This document shows positions 35,752-44,454 of a stretch of DNA of 64,000 bases, piece by piece. The translations under genes were made by a program, and so were the position numbers. Position 1 is the stretch's first letter. Every line of letters begins with the position of its first letter. A model generated the notes under the pieces. It saw only the letters and a program-made list of their open reading frames with translations, was not told the origin of the DNA and made no database searches. Source of the DNA: Kineosporia babensis (GTDB lineage Bacteria; Actinomycetota; Actinomycetes; Actinomycetales; Kineosporiaceae); the NCBI RefSeq assembly GCF_021129305.1, contig NZ_JAJOMB010000011.1, positions 1 to 64,000 on the forward strand. The letters run 5' to 3'.

Positions 35752-36373
35752 CAAAGGACGCTCCCTCAACCAATTGCCATGACTCGACCTGAAGACTGGG
35801 GAACATTGACACCGCGAAATGTCTGGGTCAAGAGAAGGTGAGGTCACAGTTCACATGAACAGAGCCGATGAAACGGACACTTGGCCACGAAAGCCAATTC
35901 TTCACGATTCAATGTTTCAGGGAAATCGGACGACTGGCCCTTACTTAGGGTTAAATGAACGCTCTGGGTCGATTTTCCGTTTCATGCCTTAGATGGGCAA
36001 ACGCGCAAGGCCGACAGCGGCGAACACCCTTGTTTAGACTGGACATTCGTCCAATTCAACTGGAACACGCCGATTCACAGGAACTTTCGCGCTTCCGAGC
36101 CAAGCGACGACCCGAATCCGGGCGAAGATCCACTTGGAGCAGTCTTTCGTTGCGTTCTGTAGCCGCCATTGGGGTGATTCCCCCTACTCGCCAGCTCCTC
36201 GGAGCCCGGGTCGGCAAGCGCCGAATGTGTACACCTGGCACCCCTGGTACCTGACGTACGCGCCTACGGCCGCCACCGACGTCCGTTCGACCGGTTTGGC
36301 GGATTTAACCCTCCCGAGCGCCTGCCCGGGGCAGGATGGGTTACGTCCGAGTAACCATGAGGGGGGTTCATTC
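35752..36373. other. 622-bp divergent region between cvnA and the SGNH hydrolase
   Basis: It holds the conservon promoter, the GTGTACAC element at 36222 and, just before the hydrolase, an inverted repeat GGTTAC-N6-GTAACC (36339-36344, 36351-36356). The first half is AT-richer than its surroundings. No gene is supported. Confidence 0.5.
36222..36260. repeat. Conserved GTGTACAC intergenic element, copy 1
   Basis: GTGTACAC-N-TGGCACC is followed by GA(C/T)GTAC exactly 26 bases from the first G. The same arrangement with identical spacing occurs at 60176-60214, also intergenic. It could be a regulator binding site or promoter element. Confidence 0.5.
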
Positions 36374-37249
36374 GTGCGTAGAGCACTGTCTGCCGTCGTC
36401 ACCGCGGCGATCGCTTTCGCCACCGTGGCGGCGGTCGGAGCCGGTCCGGCCAATGCGGCGGCATCGTCGTCGACGGTTTCGGCGTCATCAACGACCGAGG
36501 TCTCGCAGGCGTCGTTCTTCAAGGGGCGGGGTGAGTACGTCGCACTGGGCGACTCGTACGCCTCGGGGGTAGGTGCCTCGGTGTACGACGAGTCCAGCGG
36601 CGACTGCCTTCGCAGCCCGAAGAGCTATCCGCGCAGCTGGTCACGCAAGCATCCGAAGCTCAAGCTGAAGGACGTCACCTGCAGCGGGGCCCGGATCCCG
36701 CAGGTTCGGGCCAACCAGCTCAGCGCCCTGAGCCGCAGGACCAAGCTGGTCACGATCAACATCGGGGGTAACGACGCGGGCTTCCGGACCACGGTCGACG
36801 CCTGCCTCGGCGGCACCGACGCGCAGTGCGAGGGGGCGACGGCGCTGGCCATCAACTACTCGCAGACCACGCTGATCACCGAGCTGCAGAGTCTGTACGC
36901 CGACATCAAGACGCTGGCGCCGAACGCGAAGCTGATCGTGCTGGGCTACCCGTACCTGGTCGACGGCGAGGGCACCGGCAGCTGCGGCGACGTCACGCCG
37001 AACGCCCAGCGGCGGGCCCTGTTCACCAAGACGGTGGACGCGGTCAACCAGGGCATCATCACCGCGACCACCCAGGCCAAGGTGAAGTTCGTGGAGATGC
37101 GCCCGGCCTTCGACGGGCACGAGGTCTGCACCGACGACCCGTGGCTGCACGAGGTGGACCTGGAGAACGTGCCGGAGATGTTCCACCCCACCGACACCGG
37201 CTACCGGGCCTACACCCGGCAGCTGACCAAGGTGACGGACCGGCACTGA
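36374..37249 (+). CDS. Exported SGNH/GDSL-family hydrolase
   Basis: The 291-residue product starts at a GTG after GGGGGG. It has a signal peptide ending ANA and an SGNH fold: GDSYASG near residue 58 with the catalytic Ser, a Gly-containing block II, GGNDAGF with block III, and MFHPTDTGY with the catalytic His. Six cysteines fit three disulfides, as in the Streptomyces secreted esterase/lipase family. The substrate is unknown, probably a lipid or acyl ester. Confidence 0.88.
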   Translation: MRRALSAVVTAAIAFATVAAVGAGPANAAASSSTVSASSTTEVSQASFFKGRGEYVALGDSYASGVGASVYDESSGDCLRSPKSYPRSWSRKHPKLKLKDVTCSGARIPQVRANQLSALSRRTKLVTINIGGNDAGFRTTVDACLGGTDAQCEGATALAINYSQTTLITELQSLYADIKTLAPNAKLIVLGYPYLVDGEGTGSCGDVTPNAQRRALFTKTVDAVNQGIITATTQAKVKFVEMRPAFDGHEVCTDDPWLHEVDLENVPEMFHPTDTGYRAYTRQLTKVTDRH

Positions 37250-37267
37250 GGTAGCTGAAGCAGAGGT

Positions 37268-37302
37268 AGTCCGGCCCGGGGCACTACTCCCCGGGCCGGA
37301 CT
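37268..37302. terminator. Terminator after the SGNH hydrolase
   Basis: A perfect 14-bp stem (37268-37281 with 37289-37302), 19 bases past the stop. A second small CTCCCCA/TGGGGAG hairpin follows near 37306-37325 and may serve the convergent ridA gene. Confidence 0.7.
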
Positions 37303-37352
37303 CTGCTCCCCACCCTGATGGGGAGCACGGTGCTCGGCTGAGGACGCACCGT

Positions 37353-37754
37353 TCAGCTGGGCAGGACCGCGAAGGCCTCGATCTCGATCAGCCATTCCGG
37401 CCGGGCCAGCGCGACCACCTGCGCGATCGTGTCGGCCGGGTACGGCTGGGAGAAGAACTCCCGGCGCAGGGCGACCACCTCGTCCATTGCTGGGGTCTGG
37501 GTGGTCAGGATCGTCACCTTGGCCACGTGATCCAGATCGGTACCGGCCGCCTTCAGCACCTTTTCCAGATTCAGCAGGGCCTGACGGGCCTGCGCGGTGA
37601 AGCCGCCGGGCACGGTGTCACCGTTCTCGTCGATGCCGACCTGGCCCGAGACCACCACCAGATCGCCCAGAGCCACGGCCTGCGAGATGGCGGAGGGCGC
37701 GTAGAGGTCGGGGTCGGTGGCGATCCGGCGGATCTGAGGACGCTCAGCAGTCAT
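37353..37754 (-). CDS. ridA: RidA-family enamine/imine deaminase
   Basis: The 133-residue protein has the RidA (YjgF/YER057c/UK114) features SQAVALGDLVVVSGQVG, LLNLEKVLKAAG and PAMDEV. RidA removes reactive 2-aminoacrylate-type enamines in the cytoplasm. The catalytic Arg usually found near residue 105 of RidA seems to lie in PEWLIEIEAFAVL with no clear equivalent, so a different subfamily is possible. The ATG is at 37754. Confidence 0.85.
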   Translation of the reverse strand: MTAERPQIRRIATDPDLYAPSAISQAVALGDLVVVSGQVGIDENGDTVPGGFTAQARQALLNLEKVLKAAGTDLDHVAKVTILTTQTPAMDEVVALRREFFSQPYPADTIAQVVALARPEWLIEIEAFAVLPS

Positions 37755-37824
37755 GTGTTTCAGCCTGCCAGCTCAGGAGCTGAGCGGTGGCTTAGACCGG
37801 TTCTGAGCCCATCCTCCGCACCGG

Positions 37825-37830
37825 TAGGCT
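37825..37830 (+). promoter_or_regulatory. Leaderless -10 box TAGGCT
   Basis: TAGGCT ends seven bases before the GTG at 37838, which lacks a ribosome site. Confidence 0.5.
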
Positions 37831-37837
37831 CACCGGC

Positions 37838-38836
37838 GTGACGGCAGGGATCCTTACCGGCCGGCCCCTGCTCGCGACGACGGCGATGCTTGCCGTGGTC
37901 ATCTACGGTGCGCTGGCCACACTGCACGTCATCATCCGACAGGTAGCCGGCGACCAGTGGTCGTGGCTTTACGTGGCCAACATGCTCGCGGTGGTGTGGT
38001 GGGCTCCGGCCGTGCTCGCGCTGCCCCTGGCCTTTCTGGGCCGGGCCTGGTGGCCGGCGGCCCTGCTGAGCGTGCTGCCCGCGGTGGTCTGGGTGTCTAC
38101 GTTCGGGCCTTACCTGATTCCGGGCCGGGCCGAGTCCACCACCGCAGTCGCCAACGCCCAGCAGGTGCGGGTGATCGCCTGGAACGTGCGGCCCCGCAAC
38201 CCTTCTGCTGATCTGGCCGCGCTGATCGCCGAGAGCAACCCGGACGTCATGCTGCTGGCCGAGGTTCCGGGCGAATACGCGCAGGACGTGGTGGCCGCTG
38301 CCCCGGGTCTGCCGCACCACTACTTCGCCCCAGAGGCCCCCGGTGCTCCCACGCACGGCGAAACGGCTGTGCTGTCGCGCTATCCGATCGTGGGGACGCG
38401 GCTGATCGAGGGCATGCCGGTCGGTTCGCGAACGGCCGCCGTGGTCACCGTGGACATCGAGGGCCGGCAGGTGGATCTCGTCCCGCTGCACCTGTCCTCG
38501 CCGTTCACCGGTCTAGGGCTGAAGGATCTGGGCAAGAACTCGCGGCTGCGGGAGGCCGAGACCGAGGTGATCGCCGAGCACCTGCGCAGCACCACGAACC
38601 CGCTGGTGCTCGGTGGCGACCTGAACTCCGCGCCGGCCAACACCCCGCGCAAGCTCCTGCTGAACGCCGGGCTCGAAGACCTGCAGGCCGAGGTGGGTTC
38701 CAGCTTCGGCACCACGCGCCGCAAGCTGCGCGTGGACTGGGTGTTCGCCCGCGACGTGAAAGCCCTGCGGGCCTGGACCGGTAACGCCCGCAACAGCGAC
38801 CACCGGCCGGTGCTGGCCGACATCCTGGTGCCCTGA
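37838..38836 (+). CDS. Membrane-anchored endonuclease/exonuclease/phosphatase family protein
   Basis: The 332-residue protein has three N-terminal membrane helices (about residues 5-95) and an outward-facing EEP domain from residue 108 (VIAWNVRPRN, DVMLLAEVP, GDLNSAP and a final NSDHRPVLADI). The metal-binding Asn, Glu, Asp and His residues are all present. Such proteins cleave phosphodiesters in nucleic acids or lipids outside the membrane. The substrate is not known. Confidence 0.85.
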   Translation: MTAGILTGRPLLATTAMLAVVIYGALATLHVIIRQVAGDQWSWLYVANMLAVVWWAPAVLALPLAFLGRAWWPAALLSVLPAVVWVSTFGPYLIPGRAESTTAVANAQQVRVIAWNVRPRNPSADLAALIAESNPDVMLLAEVPGEYAQDVVAAAPGLPHHYFAPEAPGAPTHGETAVLSRYPIVGTRLIEGMPVGSRTAAVVTVDIEGRQVDLVPLHLSSPFTGLGLKDLGKNSRLREAETEVIAEHLRSTTNPLVLGGDLNSAPANTPRKLLLNAGLEDLQAEVGSSFGTTRRKLRVDWVFARDVKALRAWTGNARNSDHRPVLADILVP

Positions 38837-38845
38837 GCCTGCCCG

Positions 38846-39442
38846 TCAGGAGGATCCGTCCGGGCGCAGGGCCGGGCACTCGCCGCCGGGCGTGGTCAGC
38901 AGCTCGAAATGCCACATCTCGTTGGCGAACACCTGGCACAGGCCGTGGTCGGAGCCGTGGCGGATGGTCCAGTCGGCGGCGTCCGTGGGCCCGATGTCCA
39001 CTGCCTCGCCGGTGACGTGCCGGGAGCCGGTGGGCGTACTCACCCAGCGCCGGGCCTCCTCGTAGGAGCCGTACTTGGCCACCGCCTCGTCGAGCAGGTA
39101 CTGCTGGAACGCCGCGCTGCGCCAGCCGCTGGTGACCTTGAGCTCGACCCCGTCGGCGGCCGCGTCCGCAGCCGCTGCTCGCACGGCTTCGCGCAGGTCG
39201 GGCTGCAGCTTGTTCAGGGCGGGCAGGTCGGCCCACACGTCCAGGTAGTCGTCGCCGACGTAACCGTCCGCGGCCCCGAATCCCCCGCCGCGAGCGTCCC
39301 CAATTGAGACAAAGCCGAACGGACGCTCGAGAGCCGCTTTCACCGAAGCGTCGGGTTTGAGGACGATTGCGGCGGCGACGCCCACGATCAGCGCCACGAG
39401 CGCGAAAGCCAGCGGCCGGGAATGCGTTCTGGTCTGCGTCAT
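38846..39442 (-). CDS. VanY/M15-type D-alanyl-D-alanine carboxypeptidase
   Basis: The 198-residue protein has one N-terminal helix or signal anchor and an M15B domain with SRHVTGEAVDIG (zinc His and Asp) and EMWHFELL (second catalytic and zinc region). It would trim D-Ala from peptidoglycan stem peptides outside the membrane. GGAGG sits almost against the ATG at 39442, which is unusually short spacing. No better start exists downstream. It diverges from the two-component system next door. Confidence 0.85.
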   Translation of the reverse strand: MTQTRTHSRPLAFALVALIVGVAAAIVLKPDASVKAALERPFGFVSIGDARGGGFGAADGYVGDDYLDVWADLPALNKLQPDLREAVRAAAADAAADGVELKVTSGWRSAAFQQYLLDEAVAKYGSYEEARRWVSTPTGSRHVTGEAVDIGPTDAADWTIRHGSDHGLCQVFANEMWHFELLTTPGGECPALRPDGSS

Positions 39443-39517
39443 ACCTCCTAGACAAGAGCGCCGGAGGTTGCCGGGACGTCTGCGCTTTTGCTTATGCCCG
39501 CGTTACCTCCGCCCGAT

Positions 39518-39523
39518 TAGCCT
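39518..39523 (+). promoter_or_regulatory. Leaderless -10 box TAGCCT
   Basis: TAGCCT ends seven bases before the ATG at 39531; no ribosome site is visible. Confidence 0.5.
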
Positions 39524-39530
39524 TGGCCGA

Positions 39531-40202
39531 ATGCGGGTGCTGATCGTGGAGGACGAGCCGTATCTGGCCGAGGCGGTGCGTGACGGCCTGCGGCTGGAGG
39601 CGATCGCGGCCGACCTGGCTCTGGACGGTGCCTCGGCGCTGGAGATGCTGGCCGTGCACGCCTACGACATCGCGGTGCTGGACCGGGATCTGCCGGTGAT
39701 CCACGGCGACGAGGTGGCCCGGCGGATCGTGGCCGAGCATCCCGGCACCCGGATCATCATGCTCACCGCCGCCGATCTGCTCGACGACAAGGCCAGCGGC
39801 TTCGAGCTGGGCGCGGACGACTACCTGACCAAGCCGTTCGAGATGCGGGAGCTGGTGATGCGGCTGCGGGCGCTGGGCCGGCGCAGCGCCCAGGCCCGGC
39901 CACCGGTGATGGAGTGCGAGGGGGTTCGGGTGGATGTGTTTCGCCGCGAGGTGTACCGCGACGGGAGGTACCTGGCCCTGACCCGTAAACAGTTCTCGGT
40001 GCTGCAGGTTCTGATCGCGGCCGGGGGTGGGGTGGTCAGCGCGGAAGATCTGCTGGAACAGGCCTGGGACGAGAACGCCGACCCGTTCACCAACGCCGTG
40101 CGGGTCACGATCTCCACCCTGCGCAAGCGGCTGGGCGAGCCGCAGCTGATCCAGACCGTGCCCGGGGTCGGCTACCGGTTCGGGCGTGATGATGCGCTCT
40201 GA
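39531..40202 (+). CDS. OmpR-family response regulator
   Basis: The 223-residue protein has a receiver domain with an acidic pocket at E7/D8, phospho-acceptor Asp51 in VLDRDLP, LTAAD and the conserved Lys in YLTKPFE. An OmpR-type winged helix follows (about 130-220). Its stop lies inside the start region of the histidine kinase, so the pair is co-translated. The target may include the divergent VanY-type gene; this is inference from position. Confidence 0.92.
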   Translation: MRVLIVEDEPYLAEAVRDGLRLEAIAADLALDGASALEMLAVHAYDIAVLDRDLPVIHGDEVARRIVAEHPGTRIIMLTAADLLDDKASGFELGADDYLTKPFEMRELVMRLRALGRRSAQARPPVMECEGVRVDVFRREVYRDGRYLALTRKQFSVLQVLIAAGGGVVSAEDLLEQAWDENADPFTNAVRVTISTLRKRLGEPQLIQTVPGVGYRFGRDDAL

Positions 40203-41274
40203 ACGCCCGCCGGGCCTGAGCCTGCGGATGCAGCTGACGCTCAGCTACACCGGTTTCCTGATGCTGGCCGGGGCCGCCCTTTTCGCGGTGATGCTGCTGG
40301 TGCTGCGCTACGTGCCGAACGAGAACCTGATGATCATCGAGAACGGTGGTTTCGCGCCCCGGCGCACCGATCTACTGGAGGTGGCGCTGCGGTTCTCCGC
40401 GGCGGGCCTGATCTTTCTGGCCGTCGTGGGGCTGGTGGCCGGCTGGGTGCTGGCCGGGCGGATGCTGCGCCCGCTGGAGATGATCACCCAGGCGGCGCAG
40501 GCCGCGTCCCAGGGCTCGCTGTCGCACCGGATCGCCATGCCCGGGCGGGACGACGAACTGCACCGGCTGGCCGACACCTTCGACCAGATGCTGGCCCGGC
40601 TGGAGCGCGCTTTCGAGGAGCAGCGCCGGTTCACCGCCAACGCCTCGCACGAGCTGCGCACCCCGCAGACCGTCATGAAGACCATGCTGCAGGTCGCCCG
40701 GGCCAATCCGGAAGCCGTTGACCTGCACAAGCTTCTGCCCCGGCTGCAGGAGATGAACGACCGTTCGATCGACACCCACGAGGCGCTGTTGCAGCTGGCC
40801 CGGGCCGAGCGGGAGGACCTCCCGCGCCAGCCGTGCGATCTGGCCGAGGTGGTGCAGGCGGTGGTCGGCTCGGAATCGGCGTCGGTGTCGGTCTCGCTGA
40901 CTGCGGCCCTGGTCCACGCCAATCCCCCGTTGCTGCACCAGCTGGTCGAGAACCTGGTGCGCAACGCCGTGGTGCACAATCTGCCCGAGGACGGCCGGAT
41001 CTGGGCGGATGTGGCGGTCGGACCGGACGGGCGGGCGCGGTTCACCATCGCCAACACCGGCGAGCCGATCACCGCGGACGTGGCCGCCACGCTCACCGAA
41101 CCCTTCGTCCGGGCCCGCGGCCGGGTGCGCTCGGGTGGCCACAACGGCAGCGGCCTGGGGCTGGCCATCGTCGCCTCGATCGCCCGGATCCACCACGCCG
41201 ATCTCACGGTTGCGCCGCGGCCCGACGGTGGGCTGATGGTCACGGTGATATTCCCGGCGGTCACCGGGGACTGA
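40186..41274 (+). CDS. Sensor histidine kinase (partner of the OmpR regulator)
   Basis: The product is 362 residues from the GTG at 40186; ATGs at 40189 and 40192 are equally likely. It has helix 1 (about 18-42), a short extracellular loop, helix 2 (about 68-92), HAMP, a DHp domain with H-box ASHELRTP (His near residue 155) and a CA domain with VENLVRNAVVHN and GSGLGLAIV. It overlaps the regulator gene by 17 bases. Confidence 0.92.
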   Translation: MMMRSERPPGLSLRMQLTLSYTGFLMLAGAALFAVMLLVLRYVPNENLMIIENGGFAPRRTDLLEVALRFSAAGLIFLAVVGLVAGWVLAGRMLRPLEMITQAAQAASQGSLSHRIAMPGRDDELHRLADTFDQMLARLERAFEEQRRFTANASHELRTPQTVMKTMLQVARANPEAVDLHKLLPRLQEMNDRSIDTHEALLQLARAEREDLPRQPCDLAEVVQAVVGSESASVSVSLTAALVHANPPLLHQLVENLVRNAVVHNLPEDGRIWADVAVGPDGRARFTIANTGEPITADVAATLTEPFVRARGRVRSGGHNGSGLGLAIVASIARIHHADLTVAPRPDGGLMVTVIFPAVTGD

Positions 41275-41278
41275 TGGT

Positions 41279-41284
41279 TACGGT
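41279..41284 (+). promoter_or_regulatory. Leaderless -10 box TACGGT
   Basis: TACGGT ends six bases before the GTG at 41291, suggesting that the MOSC gene has its own leaderless promoter although it directly follows the kinase. Confidence 0.4.
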
Positions 41285-41290
41285 GGTTGC

Positions 41291-41941
41291 GTGAAGCTCC
41301 TGTCGGTGAACATCGGCCACCCCATCCCCAGCCACTGGCGAACCGCGTCGCAGACCGGGATCGACAAGCGCCCGGTGAGCGAACCCGTCCAGGTCAGTGC
41401 ACCAGGGCCAATGGGGGACGGGTCGGTGGGCCTGGCCGGGGATCGCGTCTTCGATGTCGATCACCACGGTGGAACGGACCAGGCGGTCTACGCCTACGCC
41501 CGCGAGGACCTGGACTTCTGGGAACCGCGGTTGGGGCGCAGCCTGCCCAACGGGGTTTTCGGTGAGAACCTGACCACCTCGGGAGTGGACGTCAACGAGG
41601 CTCTGATCGGCGAGCGCTGGCGAATTGGGGACGAGGTGGTCCTGGAGGTCACGCGCCCGCGGATCCCTTGTTCGACGTTTGCGGGCTGGCTGGACCGGAA
41701 GGGCTGGGCCAAGGAGTTCACCCAGGTGGCGTTGCCCGGCCCGTACTTCCGGGTGCTCACGCCGGGGGCGATCCGCGGCGGTGACGGGATCGAGGTGCTG
41801 AGCCGGCCGGATCACCAGGTGACGATTGCGCTCGCCTTCCGGGCGATGACGCTGGAGCCGGCCCTGCTGCCCGAGTTGCTGGTGGCGGATGCGCTGCCGG
41901 TGGCCGACATGAGCAAGATCCGGCGGCGCCTGAAGGTCTGA
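41291..41941 (+). CDS. MOSC-domain protein (YiiM-like)
   Basis: The 216-residue protein has the MOSC features GDRVFDVDHHGGTDQAVYAY, GVFGENLTTSG and RPRIPCSTF, the last with the conserved Cys. MOSC proteins bind molybdenum cofactor or transfer sulfur. YiiM relatives reduce N-hydroxylated bases. The C-terminal tail (about 170-216) is the YiiM-type extension. Confidence 0.88.
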   Translation: MKLLSVNIGHPIPSHWRTASQTGIDKRPVSEPVQVSAPGPMGDGSVGLAGDRVFDVDHHGGTDQAVYAYAREDLDFWEPRLGRSLPNGVFGENLTTSGVDVNEALIGERWRIGDEVVLEVTRPRIPCSTFAGWLDRKGWAKEFTQVALPGPYFRVLTPGAIRGGDGIEVLSRPDHQVTIALAFRAMTLEPALLPELLVADALPVADMSKIRRRLKV

Positions 41942-42090
41942 CCTGCGAACGTCGCGCTGCTCTCGCAGGCATCCACCCGGCAAGATGTGGACACGCGCCC
42001 GAATTCGGCCCGTCTATGCCCGCCGTTCAGCTGAATGACACCAAATGGCGTCAGAATCCCTTCCGGCGGGGATCATCGGAAGAGGGCGGT

Positions 42091-42612
42091 ATGCGCAGGT
42101 CACGCGGTGGGGCCCTGATCTCTCTGGGGGTGGCGGCCGCTCTCACGGCGGCCTGTTCGAGCCCGTTCGGCGGGGATTCGGCGGCCGGGGACGCTCTGCC
42201 TTCGGCGCAGACCACCGAGAGCGCGGAGGCTGGCTCGCCCCGGCTCGGTGATGCGTTCACCAAGCAGGACGTCGCGGCGATGTACCAGGCGGAGAAGGGC
42301 ATGCGCCTGAAACTGCCGGTCGCTCTGCCCGAGGGCTACGAGTTCGTCGGCTTCCTGCCGCCGGACCGGCAGGGCAAGCAGATCATCGCCCGCAATGCCT
42401 GGTTCCGCCTGGGCCACGAGAACGTCACGGTGTGCTCCGAGCTGGTCCGGTTCGGGGCCGGGATCTGCCCGGAGACCAACATCGACGTGCGCAAGCGCGA
42501 GCGCGGCCAGTTGCAGCAGGTCTCGGTCGAGGTGCCGGTGCTGATCGACACCGAGGCCTGGGGTGAAGTGGAGTACTCGGCCGACCCGGACGACTGGGAA
42601 TGGATGCCCTGA
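42091..42612 (+). CDS. Lipoprotein of unknown function
   Basis: The ATG at 42091 follows GAGGGCGGT and starts a lipoprotein signal with lipobox LTAAC (Cys22). The mature domain (about 85-173) starts KLPVALPEGYEFVGF, has two cysteines and ends acidic. I do not know the family. The next gene also has a single anchor plus an extracellular domain. Confidence 0.7.
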   Translation: MRRSRGGALISLGVAAALTAACSSPFGGDSAAGDALPSAQTTESAEAGSPRLGDAFTKQDVAAMYQAEKGMRLKLPVALPEGYEFVGFLPPDRQGKQIIARNAWFRLGHENVTVCSELVRFGAGICPETNIDVRKRERGQLQQVSVEVPVLIDTEAWGEVEYSADPDDWEWMP

Positions 42613-42717
42613 CTTCGTCGGGCTTCGGGTGCTTTGGGCCCGGCGCCGGTTGCCTGATCCGCTGCTGATGTGGCGCAATGGCCACCGCTGCCGGATCGAG
42701 TGCCTGGGGAACCCGTT

Positions 42718-43569
42718 GTGACGTCAGAGCCACCTGTCTGGGGCACGCCCGAGCCGGACCCTAAGTCGTCTCCTCCTGGTTCTCCCCCGGTTCCGCCGCA
42801 GTTCGAGCCGGGATCGCCCGAGGCATTGCGCCAGCAGGAGGCTCTGCGTCAGCAGTCTTATCCGCCGCCATACGGCCGTCCGCAAGGCTGGCACGGGCCT
42901 CCACAAGGTTGGCACGGGCCTGGGCGAGGTTGGCACGGGCCTCCTCGTTCGCCGCAGGGTCCCCGGCGGCGGCGTTCCAAGCTGCGCTGGATCCCGATCG
43001 CGATCGTGGCCGGGGTGATCTTCAGCAACGGGGTGGGCCCGTTCGGCGTCCTCCCGGGCATGCTCATCCCGATCCCGGGCTTCTCCTCCGACTGGTCGTT
43101 CGACGACTCCGATCCGGACGACAGCCAGATGTGCGAACTACTGCCCGAGGACACCGTCGCCGAAACCTTCGACGGTGACGTGGATTACGACGACGACTCG
43201 TTCGCCATCTCCGAGCGTCGCTGCAGCTGGCTGATCGAGGACTCGGACTTCTTCTCCGGCATCTCCACCCCGGGCCGGCTGTACGCCGACTACAAGGTGC
43301 TGGACAGCACCGGTCTGAGCAAGGACTCGGCCATCCAGACGATCGACGAGGACATCCGGCGCGGCGATGCGCAGGAGGTGGAGGGCGTGGGCGAGAAGGC
43401 CGCCTGGGAGACCGGCACGAAGACGCTGACCTTCGTCCACGACGAGCACCGGTACACGATCCAGCTGACGAACGGCGAGCGCACCCAGGACGAGCGCTCG
43501 GCCAAGGCCCAGGAGCTGGCCAAGGCGATCATTGCCAACCACGAGGCCGACGGGCCGCCCGAGGACTGA
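42718..43569 (+). CDS. Membrane-anchored protein with Pro-rich cytoplasmic part and DUF3558-like extracellular domain
   Basis: From the GTG at 42718 (GGGGA seven bases upstream) the product is 283 residues. It has a Pro/Gln-rich N-terminus with three GWHGP repeats (about 58-80), an Arg-rich stop-transfer segment, one helix (about 93-118) and an extracellular domain with two cysteines. The extracellular part (CELLPEDTVAETF, RRCSWLIED) resembles the DUF3558/LpqN-like sensor lipoproteins. The longer GTG at 42670 is possible. No enzymatic role is apparent. Confidence 0.7.
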   Translation: MTSEPPVWGTPEPDPKSSPPGSPPVPPQFEPGSPEALRQQEALRQQSYPPPYGRPQGWHGPPQGWHGPGRGWHGPPRSPQGPRRRRSKLRWIPIAIVAGVIFSNGVGPFGVLPGMLIPIPGFSSDWSFDDSDPDDSQMCELLPEDTVAETFDGDVDYDDDSFAISERRCSWLIEDSDFFSGISTPGRLYADYKVLDSTGLSKDSAIQTIDEDIRRGDAQEVEGVGEKAAWETGTKTLTFVHDEHRYTIQLTNGERTQDERSAKAQELAKAIIANHEADGPPED

Positions 43570-43642
43570 ATTTCGGCAAGCGCCCTCCCCTCTTCAAGCC
43601 GCGCCTTACCATGCCAAAGGGCGACAAAGGGGGCGGGGGACC

Positions 43643-44182
43643 TTGCGTGCACTCAGAACCGAGGATCAAGTTCCGGCGAAGGTCGAGGAGGCTGCCCGCC
43701 GCCACGGCCTGGGCCGGCTGCTGCATGTGCGGCGCTTCATGCATCCCGTGGTGTGGGCCAGTGGCTATCTGTCGGCAGCGATCGTCGCGGCGATCGCGTA
43801 TCGGATCCTGCGCCAGTTCGTAGACGGCTGGGAAGGCGAGATGTCGCGCCGGCTGGACACTGCGGTGCGGATCGCCGAGACCGGACTGGTGGCGTTCGGG
43901 GTTCTCCTGGTGCTGGTCGCGGTGCTGGCCCTGGCTCGGGGCAGACGCGCGTATTACCTGTGGGAGGGCGGTTTCGTGCTGCAGAACGGGCTGGTCCAGA
44001 CCTACCCCTGGGCCGAGGTGGAGGCGCTGTTGCTGGTGCGGCATCACACCGGAGACCTCACCGGCGAGATCGACCGCTATCGGCTGGTGCCGCGCAAGGG
44101 CAGGCCGATCACCATTCCGGCGGACCCGTTCACCGAGGCTTTGGTCAAGGTCATGCTCGAGGCCGGCCGTCCGGTGGCTTAG
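43643..44182 (+). CDS. Two-helix membrane protein with PH-like (DUF6585-like) cytoplasmic domain
   Basis: The 179-residue product starts at a TTG with GGGGG three bases upstream. It has two membrane helices (about 36-56 and 77-97) and a C-terminal beta domain with YLWEGGFVLQNGLVQTYPW, as in PH-like DUF6585 proteins. Its last 32 bases overlap the convergent DUF3253 gene. The frame is open back to 43532 but those residues look random. Confidence 0.65.
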   Translation: MRALRTEDQVPAKVEEAARRHGLGRLLHVRRFMHPVVWASGYLSAAIVAAIAYRILRQFVDGWEGEMSRRLDTAVRIAETGLVAFGVLLVLVAVLALARGRRAYYLWEGGFVLQNGLVQTYPWAEVEALLLVRHHTGDLTGEIDRYRLVPRKGRPITIPADPFTEALVKVMLEAGRPVA

Positions 44183-44444
44183 CTTCTTCGGCTTCTTCGA
44201 CCCGGCGGATCCGGATCGGGCCGCGGGCGGTAGCCGGGTCGACGGCTTGGCCGCCCTGGGTGATCTCGACGTCGCCGGTCTCGATGAGTCGGCGGGCGGC
44301 GGCGCGGACCGGTTCCATCAGCTCACGCCATTCCTCACCGCCGAGGGCACGGGCCACTTCGGACGGGCAGATCGTGGCTCCCGCCTGACGTTCGGCGAGC
44401 AGGTCCAGGATGGTCTGCTCCAGGCGCTGGTCGTTCCGGCTCAT
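44151..44444 (-). CDS. DUF3253 protein
   Basis: The 97-residue winged-helix-like protein has the family pattern RLEQTILDLLAER, TICPSEVARAL, WRELMEPVRAAARRL and GPIRIRRV. Its function is unknown. The ATG at 44444 is 10 bases after the MFS stop, so it is probably the second gene of that operon. A GTG at 44489 is a longer alternative that would overlap the MFS gene. Confidence 0.85.
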   Translation of the reverse strand: MSRNDQRLEQTILDLLAERQAGATICPSEVARALGGEEWRELMEPVRAAARRLIETGDVEITQGGQAVDPATARGPIRIRRVEEAEEAKPPDGRPRA

Positions 44445-44454
44445 CCAGCCACTC

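Noticed and set aside
33952-35841. Rightward 629-residue open frame opposite cvnA
   Set aside because: Shadow of the histidine-kinase-like gene; composition rich in His, Arg, Gly and Leu and no motifs.
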